64,000 bases of DNA from Thioploca sp. (GCA_012032555.1 JAAUSR010000017.1:17800-81799), one strand, 5' to 3'. Positions 18,413 through 29,015 are shown, counted from the stretch's first letter. The notes: generated from the letters alone by a model not told the origin. Program-made: numbers and translations.

Positions 18413-19153
18413 ATGACAATCAATTTCCAAGAAATAAGGTCTCTGGCACAACGCGGTGAACTTTATCGCCAACAAGGTCAATATACCCAAGCAATTGATA
18501 ATTTTAATCAGGTGATTGAACACGATCCCCATCATGCTTGGGCATTTGCTCACCGTGGTGTGGTTTATCGGCAAATAAAAAACTATCAACAGGCTTTAGC
18601 GGATTTCAATCAAGCGCTCGGCTTGAAACCAGATTATGCGTGGATTCTTATTCATCGTGCTTATCTATACAGCATGAAAAAACAATATGATCTGGCGCTG
18701 CTTGATTTTGATAACGCCATGCTTATTAACGACAATATTCTGCCATACCCATTGGGTGAACGCAGTTTATTGTTAAGTTATCTTGGACGCTATGCAGAAG
18801 CAGTTGATTGTTGTCTCCAGGGATTGCAAGAAAATGCCAATGATTACATGAGTGCTTATAATCTAGCCGTTGTTAAAACTTATTGGCAGGGATCAGCACC
18901 ATTAGAAATTAATCAAGCACGAGCGCTGTTACAAACTTTGATGGATACCGCCCCCGACCGGGCAGGTATTCTTTATCGCTTAGGCGGTTTAGCCGCACTG
19001 GAAAATCAACTCGATCAAGCCTTATACTATCTTCAACCCGCCCTGACTTTAGCTGAAGAACCACGGGAATTAGTGCATCACGATTTGGCTTGGTGGCGAT
19101 GGCGTACTGATCCTCGGTTTCAAGCTGTCATTATGCAGGAGTATGAACATTGA
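18413..19153 (+). CDS. TPR repeat protein
   Basis: The protein (246 residues) has at least three tetratricopeptide units in the first 120 residues. Examples are RGELYRQQGQYTQAIDNFNQ, then HRGVVYRQIKNYQQALADFNQ, then HRAYLYSMKKQYDLALLDFDN. The C-terminal half is divergent but still helical (GRYAEAVDCCLQGLQ, GGLAALENQLDQALYYLQPA). There is no signal peptide, so it is likely a cytosolic scaffold. The stop codon overlaps the TTG start of the next, homologous TPR gene, so the two are co-translated. The specific partner is unknown. Confidence 0.82.
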   Translation: MTINFQEIRSLAQRGELYRQQGQYTQAIDNFNQVIEHDPHHAWAFAHRGVVYRQIKNYQQALADFNQALGLKPDYAWILIHRAYLYSMKKQYDLALLDFDNAMLINDNILPYPLGERSLLLSYLGRYAEAVDCCLQGLQENANDYMSAYNLAVVKTYWQGSAPLEINQARALLQTLMDTAPDRAGILYRLGGLAALENQLDQALYYLQPALTLAEEPRELVHHDLAWWRWRTDPRFQAVIMQEYEH

Positions 19154-20034
19154 CCAACGCTAACTTGACCATTACTCAACTTCAGCAAGCTATCATCGCT
19201 CAGCCTGACAATCATCAATTACTCGCACAACTTGGTGAATTATACTGTGTCCAACAGCAATATGAATTAGCACATGATTATTTCAACGAGGCTATTCAAC
19301 GTCAGCCAAACTACTATTGGGCAATAGCTCACCGCGGTGAAACTTACCGCTTACAGGGAAATTACTCAATCGCTTTAACGGATTTTAATCAAGCCCTTAC
19401 CCAAAAGTCCGACTATGTGTGGGCAATTGCACATCGAGGAATGACGTATCGTCTAATGGGAAAAACCTATTATACACTGGCACTGACCGATTTTAATCAA
19501 GCGATTCAATTAAAGCCAGATTATGCTTGGGCGATTGCTTATCGTTGTCGAATTTATGATTTATTAAGATCTTATCAAGAAGCTTTAGTCGATTTTGATA
19601 AAGCCATTGCACTTGACCAAAATTTATTTGATAATAAGCATAGTGAACGGGGTATGCTACTCAGTTATTGTGGTTGTTATGAGGAAGCGATTGCTGTTTG
19701 CCAACAAGCGTTGCTAGAAAATCCACGCGATCATTTTGCCTTATATAATATTGCGGTGTTCAAAATGCGGTGGCAAGGTTGGTCCTCTGCACAACCAGAA
19801 ATCGAAACAGCCCGAGCAACTTTGCAATCGGCTGTAAATACGCCAGATCGAGGTATCGTTTTATATCGACTGGGTGGATTGGCTGCGTTAGAAGGACATA
19901 CCGAATTAGCGTTACAATTTTTGCAAGCAGCGATTTTACTTGATAATACCGCTATTGACTTCGCTCTCCATGATATAGCTTGGCTAGAATTACGTAGTTA
20001 CCCGCAATTTCAGTCATTAGTCGTTGAGAAGTAG
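19150..20034 (+). CDS. TPR repeat protein, paralogue of the preceding gene
   Basis: The 294-residue product aligns end to end with the gene before it, with one extra TPR unit: LGELYCVQQQYELAHDYFNE, HRGETYRLQGNYSIALTDFNQ, HRGMTYRLMGKTYYTLALTD and YRCRIYDLLRSYQEALVDFD. The C-terminal motif YRLGGLAALEGHTELALQFL matches its neighbour. The start is a TTG at 19150 overlapping the upstream TGA stop (TTGA), typical of translational coupling; no internal ATG fits as well. It arose by tandem duplication. Probably a cytosolic protein-interaction scaffold. Confidence 0.8.
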   Translation: MTNANLTITQLQQAIIAQPDNHQLLAQLGELYCVQQQYELAHDYFNEAIQRQPNYYWAIAHRGETYRLQGNYSIALTDFNQALTQKSDYVWAIAHRGMTYRLMGKTYYTLALTDFNQAIQLKPDYAWAIAYRCRIYDLLRSYQEALVDFDKAIALDQNLFDNKHSERGMLLSYCGCYEEAIAVCQQALLENPRDHFALYNIAVFKMRWQGWSSAQPEIETARATLQSAVNTPDRGIVLYRLGGLAALEGHTELALQFLQAAILLDNTAIDFALHDIAWLELRSYPQFQSLVVEK

Positions 20035-20114
20035 TTATTTTTATAGAAATTAGACGGGAGGAAAATTGGAGAAGATAAATACACAAGAACACTAACATTC
20101 ATTGAGGAGATTTT

Positions 20115-20486
20115 ATGAATGAACCAGAAAATTTAAGAATAATAAAGGAACTTGAAAAAGATATTCAAGCAGGTAATCTAGATGGCTTAATGAGTAAGTT
20201 AGCAGAAGATGTGGTGTGGAATATACCCGGTCCGTCTCTCTACCCTTTTGCAGGATGCTACCGTGGTCACGAGCAAATAAAAAATGTGTTTGCTCTGGCA
20301 GCAGCGATTCAGACGGAGTTTATCGAACCCAAGGAATTTATTGCTCAGGGTAATAAAGTCGTGGTACTCGTTGCTACTCGAATCCAATTCAAAACCAACA
20401 ATCGAGTAGTTGAGCTTGAAACCAGTCATATCTTCACACTTCGTGGTGGTAAAGTAACAGAATTCTTAGATTATATGAATATTTAA
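20115..20486 (+). CDS. SnoaL-like / NTF2-fold protein
   Basis: A 123-residue protein with the ketosteroid-isomerase-like (NTF2, SnoaL) pattern: an N-terminal helix pair (LRIIKELEKDIQAGNLDGLM), DVVWNIPGPS, the conserved GCYRGHEQIKNVF segment, beta strands KVVVLVATRIQF and VVELETSHIFTLRGGKV, ending FLDYMNI. Members are small isomerases, cyclases, hydrolases or mere ligand binders, so no reaction can be assigned. It has a good ribosome site (TTGAGGAG) and lies between TPR genes on the same strand. Confidence 0.78.
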   Translation: MNEPENLRIIKELEKDIQAGNLDGLMSKLAEDVVWNIPGPSLYPFAGCYRGHEQIKNVFALAAAIQTEFIEPKEFIAQGNKVVVLVATRIQFKTNNRVVELETSHIFTLRGGKVTEFLDYMNI

Positions 20487-20581
20487 CGGGTTTCATTCAA
20501 AATAGATTAAGGAGGTGTAACACAAAGAAATAAGGTGTGGTATGGATATTATCAATGGTTTTAACTTGAGAGAGGATTTTT

Positions 20582-21451
20582 ATGCCTTCAGCTAATACAG
20601 CTTTAGACCACGCTTCACAAGGTGAAATCTATCGGATGATGGGTATCCAAGGTCAAGTACAAGACCCTAAAAAGCCTTTCCTGGATGCCATCAAAGAGTT
20701 TGACCAAGCCATTCAGGCAAATGAGAAGTACGCTTGGGCATATGCTCATCGGGGTGCGGCTTATTTTCAACTGGCTTTATCCGAAAAAACTAATTTTAAC
20801 CAGTATAAAAAAGCACTAGATGATTTTGACAAAGCGATTAGCTTAAACGCTGGTTATAGTTGGGCTTATGCGCAGAAAGGTGAAACTCACCGGTGGTTAG
20901 GGATTAAGCATTTTTCTGCTTCCGCCATCAAAGAATTTGAAAGTGCTATCGAAGCTTTCAATAAGGCAATTGAGTTAGCACCCGATTACGCTTGGGCTTA
21001 TGCCCATCGATCGGCAGCACGACGGTTTTTATTCAGAAACAATGGTGGACTAGCTCCTAATTTAATTCAAGATTCCATTCATGATTTGAATAAAGCTATT
21101 CAGATCAATACAAATTATGCTTGGGCATATGCCTATTTAGCTGTATTTCATCGCTTGGAGTCTGCTTCTGACAAAGCCTATGAAGATTTAGAAGAAGCCG
21201 CTCGCCTTTATCCGGATGTATTTTATAATTACATCGAGCCAGAATCGGTTGAACATAAACCTCATGTTCGTCATAAGAAAGGTTTTATGCTGTTCTCAGC
21301 AGAGCAAATTAATCAAGCCCAACAGATACTTGCGCAAAACCCTCGAGAACCCTTTGCTTTGTACCTAGTAACTTTATCAAAGTACTCTCAAGGTGGGTTT
21401 GCTGCTATCAAGGAGGAACTGAACAAGGGACGGGAAATGAAAATCTTCTAG
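20582..21451 (+). CDS. TPR repeat protein (third of cluster)
   Basis: The 289-residue protein has four or five TPR-like units: YAWAYAHRGAAYFQLAL, YSWAYAQKGETHRWLG, YAWAYAHRSAARRFLF and YAWAYAYLAVFHRLES, each followed by a helix with FDKAI or FNKAI. The repeats are longer than the canonical 34 residues because of insertions between helices A and B. The C-terminal third (AEQINQAQQILAQNPREPFA) resembles the C-termini of the two preceding TPR proteins, so all three are related. It is cytosolic with no signal peptide; partner unknown. The small LigA-like gene follows 76 bases later. Confidence 0.8.
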   Translation: MPSANTALDHASQGEIYRMMGIQGQVQDPKKPFLDAIKEFDQAIQANEKYAWAYAHRGAAYFQLALSEKTNFNQYKKALDDFDKAISLNAGYSWAYAQKGETHRWLGIKHFSASAIKEFESAIEAFNKAIELAPDYAWAYAHRSAARRFLFRNNGGLAPNLIQDSIHDLNKAIQINTNYAWAYAYLAVFHRLESASDKAYEDLEEAARLYPDVFYNYIEPESVEHKPHVRHKKGFMLFSAEQINQAQQILAQNPREPFALYLVTLSKYSQGGFAAIKEELNKGREMKIF

Positions 21452-21527
21452 TCATTTATTGATGAGATTATCAGTAACGAATGAGTTAAGTTGAATTTTG
21501 GACCATAACCACCCGGAGGTAGCTATT

Positions 21528-21767
21528 ATGGCTAATTTATTTCACTTTTTAACAGATTTAGCGGTTAATCCCACTAAACAAATGGATTTTATCAGGTATC
21601 CTCATACCGTTATAACGGCATCAGGGCTTTCTCCAATGGAACAAACCATTATTGAGAGTAGAAATCGTCGCCAAATTAGCGCTATTTTTGCTGATAAACG
21701 AGTTCCCATGGCGAATATTTGTGGCGATCCCGGTCCAGATCCTTTACCCGATCCTGATCCAAGCTAA
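21528..21767 (+). CDS. Small LigA-like domain protein with Asp/Pro-rich tail (possible leader-type peptide)
   Basis: A perfect GGAGGT ribosome site at 21514-21519 fixes the ATG at 21528 rather than a TTG 30 bases upstream, giving 79 residues. The N-terminal part (FLTDLAVNPTKQMDFIR, then GLSPMEQTIIESRNRRQIS) resembles the helical LigA-subunit/PCA-4,5-dioxygenase small-chain fold, which also appears in free-standing small proteins. The tail is short and odd: one Cys followed by alternating Asp and Pro (GDPGPDPLPDPDPS). No modification enzyme is adjacent, so a peptide-precursor role is only a suggestion. It follows the TPR genes on the same strand. Confidence 0.65.
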   Translation: MANLFHFLTDLAVNPTKQMDFIRYPHTVITASGLSPMEQTIIESRNRRQISAIFADKRVPMANICGDPGPDPLPDPDPS

Positions 21768-22934
<1,167 letters not shown>

Positions 22935-22952
22935 AAAATAACTTATTCTAGT

Positions 22953-22979
22953 GATACAGTGAGTTTACCTTACTGTATC
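22953..22979 (+). terminator. Hairpin after adk
   Basis: GATACAGT (22953-22960) pairs perfectly with ACTGTATC (22972-22979). It lies 18 bases after the adk stop and is followed by a moderately T-rich stretch. A plausible transcription end, not a strong intrinsic terminator. Confidence 0.5.
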
Positions 22980-23064
22980 TTATCATTCTGAAGTACTGCT
23001 CTCGTCAGCTAGACTAAAATAACGAGACGAGGAGAGTTGTTCTTGTTGTGTCAGGAGAATACGT

Positions 23065-24483
23065 ATGAAAATTTTGGGAACGCTATTCCTGGGTGCTGTC
23101 CTTTTCTTTTACGCAGCCGATCCGCCTTTATTAGAACAAATTAAAAAACAAGGCGAATTGCGGGTGATAACACGTTACGGACCAACCACGTATTATGAAG
23201 GAGAGCATGGTGCGGCTGGATTAGAATATGAACTGGCCAAACGTTTTGCTGAAGAATTAAACGTCAAATTACGTCTTATCGTCGCCGATAATTTTACCGA
23301 TATTTTACAACAAGTTGCTGATCAACAAGTGCATCTTGCTGCAGCGGGTTTAACAATCTCACCCTCACGAAAAGCCCTCGTCCGTTTTGCACCGCATTAT
23401 CAACGAATTAAATCTCAAGTGGTTTATCATCGTGATAGGGCACAGCCTCCTCAAAACTTAGCTGATTGGAATAATAATTATCGTTTACAGGTCATTGCTA
23501 GTGGTAATCAAGTTGATCTCCTTAAGCAGTTAAAATCAAACTATCCCCAATTGCAATGGAGTGAGTCTGCTCTAGAACCCACTGAATTATTAGAACAAAT
23601 TTGGGAAAACAAAATTCCCTATGCGCTGGTTGGCTCCAATGAAATTGTGCAAATGCGCCGATTTTACCCAGAATTAGCAATTGGTTTGGAGTTACCGGAA
23701 ACACAACCCATCGCTTGGGCTTTCTCACGTTCTAGCAAAAATGATAGTCTTTATCTTGCCGCCATTCAATTTTTTAATCGGTTGCAACAGTCCGGTGAAT
23801 TAGAACAGCTAATAGAACGCTACTATGGTCATCTCGATAATATAGATCAATTTAATCCTATCAATATTCGTTCTTTTCACCAACATATTAAGGAACGGTT
23901 ACCTCACTATCGAAATGATTTTGAAATGATTGCTGCTCGTTATCAGTTAGATTGGCGATTACTAGCCGCTATCGGTTATCAAGAATCGAAATGGGATCCT
24001 AATGCCACTTCTGTTACTGGAGTTCGTGGTTTGATGATGTTAACCCAATCGACTGCGCGTGAAATGGGTGTGACCGATCGAGAAGACCCCCTGGAAAGTG
24101 TTGAAGGTGCAGCTAAATATTTATTGGCCATTAAAAAACGCCTCTCGAAAACGATTCCCGAACCCGACCGAACATGGTTAGCTTTGGCGGCCTATAATGT
24201 TGGTCCAGAACATTTAAGAGATGCCCGCCGCTTAACTAAACAAGTTGGTGATGATCCGCATTATTGGGTAGATGTTAAAAAGCATTTACCCAAATTAACT
24301 CAACCTCAGTGGTATAAACAAACTAAATATGGCTATGCTCGAGGTTATGAACCAGTTCAGTTTGTCAAAAATGTTCGGCGGTTTTATGATATTTTAGTTC
24401 GTCTTGAAACTGAACCGAAGCCAACAGAAAATCTGCCATTATCACCAAATTTATTGTCAGGCGATTTACCCATATTACAATGA
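23065..24483 (+). CDS. mltF: Membrane-bound lytic murein transglycosylase F
   Basis: Cleaves peptidoglycan glycan strands with formation of 1,6-anhydromuramic ends. An N-terminal signal (MKILGTLFLGAVLFFYAA) has no lipobox Cys. A family-3 solute-binding domain (about 25-255; GELRVITRYGPTTYYEG, GLEYELAKRFAEEL) is followed by an SLT domain (about 275-400). The catalytic Glu is in YQESKWDPNATS and downstream motifs are GLMMLT and LALAAYNVGPEH. This two-domain layout is diagnostic for MltF. Length (472) is normal. The ribosome site is GGAGAA. It converges on mutL with a 46-base gap. Confidence 0.93.
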   Translation: MKILGTLFLGAVLFFYAADPPLLEQIKKQGELRVITRYGPTTYYEGEHGAAGLEYELAKRFAEELNVKLRLIVADNFTDILQQVADQQVHLAAAGLTISPSRKALVRFAPHYQRIKSQVVYHRDRAQPPQNLADWNNNYRLQVIASGNQVDLLKQLKSNYPQLQWSESALEPTELLEQIWENKIPYALVGSNEIVQMRRFYPELAIGLELPETQPIAWAFSRSSKNDSLYLAAIQFFNRLQQSGELEQLIERYYGHLDNIDQFNPINIRSFHQHIKERLPHYRNDFEMIAARYQLDWRLLAAIGYQESKWDPNATSVTGVRGLMMLTQSTAREMGVTDREDPLESVEGAAKYLLAIKKRLSKTIPEPDRTWLALAAYNVGPEHLRDARRLTKQVGDDPHYWVDVKKHLPKLTQPQWYKQTKYGYARGYEPVQFVKNVRRFYDILVRLETEPKPTENLPLSPNLLSGDLPILQ

Positions 24484-24529
24484 TTTATTAAACTCAATGG
24501 CTAAGTTAATGAACCGGATTGATAGATAG

Positions 24530-26422
24530 TTAGCGCCCCCGTAAAAATAAACTATCTAACTCTTTTAGACTCAATTGAACCCAAGTTGGGCGTCCATGAT
24601 TACATTGATTACTCCGCTGAGTGGGTTCCATTTCCCGAAGTAACGCATTCATTTCTGCTAAAGTTAATGAATGATTGGCACGAATAGCGGTGTGACAAGC
24701 TAAAGTGGCTAATAGATCTTGGCTATGATTTTCTAGCCGTGAACTCACCCCAAAACGGGATAAATCCGCTAACACATCTCGTACTAGCACAGCTATATTA
24801 GCATTCGCCAATAATATCGGGACTTGACGTACCAATAAAACTTCTGGTCCAATTCGAGAAATATCAAAACCTAATTGGTTAAATAATTCTAGTTGTTGTT
24901 CAGCTAGATTAGCTTCACGTTCACTAACCGCAACCGTCACCGGTACCAATAACACTTGTGCAGCTAATTTATCGTCTTGCCAAGCTGATTTCATTCGTTC
25001 ATAAGTAATACGTTCATGAGCAGCATGGATATCAACTAAAATTAGTCCAGTCGCATTTTCAGCCAAAATATAACGGCCATGCAATTGAGCTAAAGCATAT
25101 CCTAATGGTGGAACCGGAGCAGTCAGTTCTCGTTCCGGATAAATTGATTTATCATCAGTTGTTGATAAGGATTCTGTTAGTGATGATGCTGATAAAGCTT
25201 GATAAGCCTGCTGGGTTTCTTGGATAACTAATGCTAACGGTGCTGAGGTTGAATAAAACGAAGTGAATGGTAAACTCAAGTTATCCTCGGAATCGCTACT
25301 GCTAGATGCAATGGGTGGATAACTCGCTCTGAGGGACTGTTCTGCTTCGGGCGATTTATTTTTAAACAAAACCTGAACCGAAGTTGGTGATCCCAGTTGA
25401 TTGGGGCAAGTGTTAGCCAGACAATGTTGTAAACTGTTAACTAAAAATCGATACACCGCACTACTTTGAACAAAACGAACTTCATTCTTGGTGGGATGAA
25501 CATTAACATCGACTTCACTCGGTGCAATTTGGAGATATAATACGTAACCGGGATATCGACTGAGGTGTAAAACATCTTCATAAGCTTGACGAACCGCATG
25601 ATTAAGCAATTTATCGCGAATAATGCGCCCATTAACAAAAAAATACTGCATATCGGGCTGACTACGCGAATAAGTGGGTTGAGTAATCCAACCCGATAAT
25701 TGCATTCCCCCGGAGTCAGCCTGCACCGTTAAAATATGGTCAATAAACTCCGGACCACATAACATACCGACACGTTGTAATTTATCCGCTTCTGGTTGAG
25801 CTGTTTTTAAAGCCATTAGGGTTTTATGATTATGAGAGAGTTTAAAACTCACGTCAAAACAACTTAAAGCCAAACGTTTAATCATTTCATGAATATGACC
25901 AAATTCGGTCTTTTCAGTACGGAGGAATCGGCGCCGGGCGGGTGTGTTATAAAATAAATCTCGAACTTCGAGAGTGGTACCCATGGGATGTGCAATGGGT
26001 TCTGGTATAGTCGGTTGCTCTCGTCCATCTAAATGAATACTGTATCCCATTTCCTGGTTGTAAAATCGAGAATTCAAGGTTAATCGAGAAACAGCGGCAA
26101 TACTCGCCAAGGCTTCACCACGAAACCCTAAACTATTTAACTGTTCTAAATCTTCCAAGCAAGCAATTTTATTAGTCGCATAACGACTTAAAGCGAGCAA
26201 TAATTCCTCTTTGCGAATACCTACACCATTATCTCGTATCCGAATTAAAGCCATGCCACCTTGTTCAATTTCAACTTCAATCTGCGTTGCCTGCGCATCT
26301 AAGCTATTCTCCAATAATTCCTTCACCACCGAGGCGGGACGTTCCACCACTTCGCCAGCGGCAATTTGATTGGCTACCAATGAAGGTAATCGGCGAATTG
26401 CCGGAATATCTTGATTAATCAT
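24530..26422 (-). CDS. mutL: DNA mismatch repair protein MutL
   Basis: MutL couples mismatch recognition by MutS to strand incision. GHKL ATPase motifs are in the first 110 residues: VVKELLENSLDA, RDNGVGI and GFRGEALASI, with a following TLEVRDLFYNTPARR. A low-complexity linker (about 345-440, Ser-rich) separates the C-terminal dimerization domain. The C-terminal domain holds VDIHAAHERITYERM, close to the DQHA(X)2E(X)4E metal motif of endonuclease-active MutL, with Ile for Gln. That fits a methyl-independent repair pathway without MutH, but no other endonuclease motif was checked. Length (630) is normal. Confidence 0.95.
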   Translation of the reverse strand: MINQDIPAIRRLPSLVANQIAAGEVVERPASVVKELLENSLDAQATQIEVEIEQGGMALIRIRDNGVGIRKEELLLALSRYATNKIACLEDLEQLNSLGFRGEALASIAAVSRLTLNSRFYNQEMGYSIHLDGREQPTIPEPIAHPMGTTLEVRDLFYNTPARRRFLRTEKTEFGHIHEMIKRLALSCFDVSFKLSHNHKTLMALKTAQPEADKLQRVGMLCGPEFIDHILTVQADSGGMQLSGWITQPTYSRSQPDMQYFFVNGRIIRDKLLNHAVRQAYEDVLHLSRYPGYVLYLQIAPSEVDVNVHPTKNEVRFVQSSAVYRFLVNSLQHCLANTCPNQLGSPTSVQVLFKNKSPEAEQSLRASYPPIASSSSDSEDNLSLPFTSFYSTSAPLALVIQETQQAYQALSASSLTESLSTTDDKSIYPERELTAPVPPLGYALAQLHGRYILAENATGLILVDIHAAHERITYERMKSAWQDDKLAAQVLLVPVTVAVSEREANLAEQQLELFNQLGFDISRIGPEVLLVRQVPILLANANIAVLVRDVLADLSRFGVSSRLENHSQDLLATLACHTAIRANHSLTLAEMNALLREMEPTQRSNQCNHGRPTWVQLSLKELDSLFLRGR

Positions 26423-26721
26423 TTTAATGACCCTGGCCGATTTTTCTAAGTTAATTCCTGACTGGTATTTATACTCTTTTATAAAATTCTACTCAATAAA
26501 AAATTAACCTCAATTTTAGGTGACCTTGAAAAAACTGACTGGGACGCTACAATGTTTTTCTCATCGTTCAAGCATCATTCGTTTCTTGCCGAAACACATT
26601 CTAAGACCAGAAAATATAGGGTAAAGAAAGGCAGTGATTTTTTGAGCGAGTGATGCTACATAGCTTGACTTAATGATTAAGGCAAGATGTCTATTGAATT
26701 GATAACTGGGAAAAAATCAAG

Positions 26722-27009
26722 ATGAATTGTTACCGTTGGGAAGGGGAAAATTTGATTTTATTAGTCCATATCCAACCCCGAGCGAGTCAGACTAGTATTG
26801 TGGGTATTCATCAGGATCGACTTAAAATTAAAATCACGGCGGCGCCAGTGGATGGTCAAGCCAATGCAGAAGTTTATAAGTTACTCGCGAAACTATTTGG
26901 CGTGGCTAAATCACGAATTGTGTTATTAAGTGGTCAAACAAGTCGTGACAAAAGTTTTCGGATTCCATCACCACCCAAATTACCCGAGTTTATTTCTCCA
27001 CCTCCATAA
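26722..27009 (+). CDS. DUF167/YggU family protein
   Basis: A 95-residue alpha/beta protein of the universally common YggU family (E. coli YggU). Motifs LLVHIQPRASQTSIVG, LKIKITAAPVDGQANAEVYK and LLAKLFGVAKSRIVLLSGQTSRDK are all family signatures. The biochemical role is not established in any organism. The gene is convergent with purD, with only 14 bases between stops. A start at the ATG in CAAGATGAAT is clear. Confidence 0.88.
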   Translation: MNCYRWEGENLILLVHIQPRASQTSIVGIHQDRLKIKITAAPVDGQANAEVYKLLAKLFGVAKSRIVLLSGQTSRDKSFRIPSPPKLPEFISPPP

Positions 27010-27023
27010 TAAGCGGTCTTGGA

Positions 27024-28295
27024 TTATAAGGCACGATATCCAATATCAGTGCGATAATACATGCCTTCCCAGTGAATGGCGTTGACTAAGCGATAAGCTT
27101 GAGTTTGCGCTTCGCGCACGGTCTCACCTAGAGCACAAGCACAAAGTACTCGCCCACCGGCGGTGAGAATTTGCCCGGCTTTTTCCACAGTACCGGCATG
27201 AAAGATTTTACCGGCTAAGGTATTTGCTGCTGGTAATCCTTGAATAGTAGCGCCCTGAGTATAATTATTAGGATAGCCGCTAGCGGCTAACACCACGCCT
27301 AATGCCGCACGTTCATCCCACCGAATTTTCACTTCATGTAAACGTTTATCTAAAGCCGCCAAACAGAGTTCTACTAAGTCAGATTGTAATCGCAGCATAA
27401 TGGGCTGAGTTTCTGGATCACCTAAGCGACAATTATATTCTAACACTTTCGGATTACCTTGCTTATCAATCATTAAACCGGCATAAAGAAACCCCGTATA
27501 AGGGTAACCATCGGCTGCCATGCCCTGTACGGTGGGTTCAATAATTTCTGCCATAATTCGGGTATGGAGGGCCGGTGTAATCACCGCTGCGGGTGAATAA
27601 GCGCCTAGACCACCAGTGTTAGGACCTTTATCGCCATCATCACGCGCTTTATGATCTTGAGAAGTCGCCAGCGGTAGAATATGTTCTCCATCGACCATAC
27701 AGATAAAACTAGCTTCTTCACCCACTAAATATTCTTCAATAACTACACATTGTCCAGCTTTACCAAACAACTGATTTTCCAACATATCTTGCACCGCTGC
27801 TACAGCTTGGTCGATTGTAAATGCCACGACAACACCTTTACCAGCGGCTAACCCATCGGCTTTGATGACAATAGGGGTACCTTGGTGATGAATATAAGTA
27901 ATAGCGGCATCTACTTGAGTAAAGCTAGCATAATGAGCGGTTGGAATACGATGGCGGCTTAAAAAGTTTTTAGCAAAAGTTTTAGAACCTTCTAGTTGTG
28001 CCGCTGCTGACGTTGGTCCAAGACAAGGTAACCCCATTTGCTGAAATCGATCGACAATACCCGCTACTAAAGGTGCTTCCGGTCCGACAATTGTTAAATC
28101 AATCGCTTGCTGCTGAGCAAAATTGACTAGCGTACTCAGATCATCTGTGGGAATAGCAATATTCTGCGTATTATTTTCCAGTGCCGTACCGGCATTACCT
28201 GGTGCAACCAAAACAGTCTGTACTGATGCGGATTGAGCTACTTTCCAGGCTAAAGCATGTTCACGCCCGCCACTGCCAATAATCAAAATCTTCAT
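27024..28295 (-). CDS. purD: Phosphoribosylamine-glycine ligase (GARS)
   Basis: Catalyses the second step of de novo purine synthesis: ATP-dependent ligation of glycine to phosphoribosylamine. ATP-grasp features: KILIIGSGGREHALAWK at the N-terminus, VGPEAPLVAGI, KADGLAAGKGVVVA, EEYLVGEEASF, HKARDDGDKGPNTGGLGAYSPA and LEYNCRLGDPETQ. Length (423) matches the family. Stands alone here, not linked to purH. Secure. Confidence 0.96.
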   Translation of the reverse strand: MKILIIGSGGREHALAWKVAQSASVQTVLVAPGNAGTALENNTQNIAIPTDDLSTLVNFAQQQAIDLTIVGPEAPLVAGIVDRFQQMGLPCLGPTSAAAQLEGSKTFAKNFLSRHRIPTAHYASFTQVDAAITYIHHQGTPIVIKADGLAAGKGVVVAFTIDQAVAAVQDMLENQLFGKAGQCVVIEEYLVGEEASFICMVDGEHILPLATSQDHKARDDGDKGPNTGGLGAYSPAAVITPALHTRIMAEIIEPTVQGMAADGYPYTGFLYAGLMIDKQGNPKVLEYNCRLGDPETQPIMLRLQSDLVELCLAALDKRLHEVKIRWDERAALGVVLAASGYPNNYTQGATIQGLPAANTLAGKIFHAGTVEKAGQILTAGGRVLCACALGETVREAQTQAYRLVNAIHWEGMYYRTDIGYRAL

Positions 28296-28694
28296 GAATT
28301 AAATAGCCTATTTGTGGATAATTTTAGTTAATAGGAAATCATCAGTATAAAATGATTTTTAGCTCAATAAAACGGTATTATTTAATAGATGCTAACTTGA
28401 TTAGATTGAATTCGAATTGATGGTTCGAACAATTTTTATAACTAGCTGATTTGATGTTGGGGATGTTAGTGTACATAACACGAATTTTCACTATTAAATT
28501 CAGTTCTGGTAGGGTGGGCATTGCCCACCCTACGAAATTCTAAACCGCAGTTTAAATAATATTTTTAATGCGGTGGCCCTGAATACCATAAAACAATAAG
28601 TAAAAATAGTTTATTTTTGTGCTATATTACTTATATCGTTTCAAAGTTAATCAGATGCGATAATACAATTATTTCATAACCTGGAGATGATATT
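28296..28694. other. Intergenic region between purD and the small secreted protein gene
   Basis: Contains a perfect 25-base palindrome at 28509-28533 but no gene. A candidate promoter for the secreted protein may be in 28600-28640 (TATATTACTTATATC) but is not clear. Confidence 0.4.
28509..28533. repeat. GTAGGGTGGGCA palindrome
   Basis: GTAGGGTGGGCA and its complement TGCCCACCCTAC around a single T. The same arm occurs inside the terminal repeats of the foldback element at 2800-3001, so it looks like a minimal member of that repeat group. Confidence 0.6.
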
Positions 28695-29015
28695 ATGAAT
28701 AAGGTGGGATTAAGTTTAAGTATTTTAGGTTTGTGCTGGTTTATCAGTGCAGATGGATGGGCAGGGGAATTTTTCTATAATAGTCCTCTTTGTTGTTTAA
28801 CTAAAAAAGCAACACCAACTAATACAACGACTCAAAACCCTTCCCCAACAATAATAATTCAAGCGCCGGTTCCGGCTTCAGCAACGCAACCGACCACTCC
28901 AATACCTCAACAATTGCCTAATGCTGCTAATTGTGGCCAAAAAACGACTATCACCGATAGCAATGGCCAAGTCACTACGATTGAAACCACTTGTGATAAA
29001 CGAATCAACTACTAA
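28695..29015 (+). CDS. Small secreted protein with Thr/Pro-rich linker
   Basis: No family recognised. The 106 residues start with a signal peptide (MNKVGLSLSILGLCWFISAD, cleavage likely after WAG) and are followed by a short Cys pair (LCCLTKK), a Thr/Pro/Gln-rich linker (TPTNTTTQNPSPT, then PTTPIPQQL) and a compact tail with two Cys (NCGQKTTITDSNGQVTTIE, then TTCDKRINY). The layout suggests a small periplasmic or surface protein with disulfides. Strong ribosome site (CTGGAGATG) 8 bases from ATG. Isolated gene. Confidence 0.7.
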   Translation: MNKVGLSLSILGLCWFISADGWAGEFFYNSPLCCLTKKATPTNTTTQNPSPTIIIQAPVPASATQPTTPIPQQLPNAANCGQKTTITDSNGQVTTIETTCDKRINY

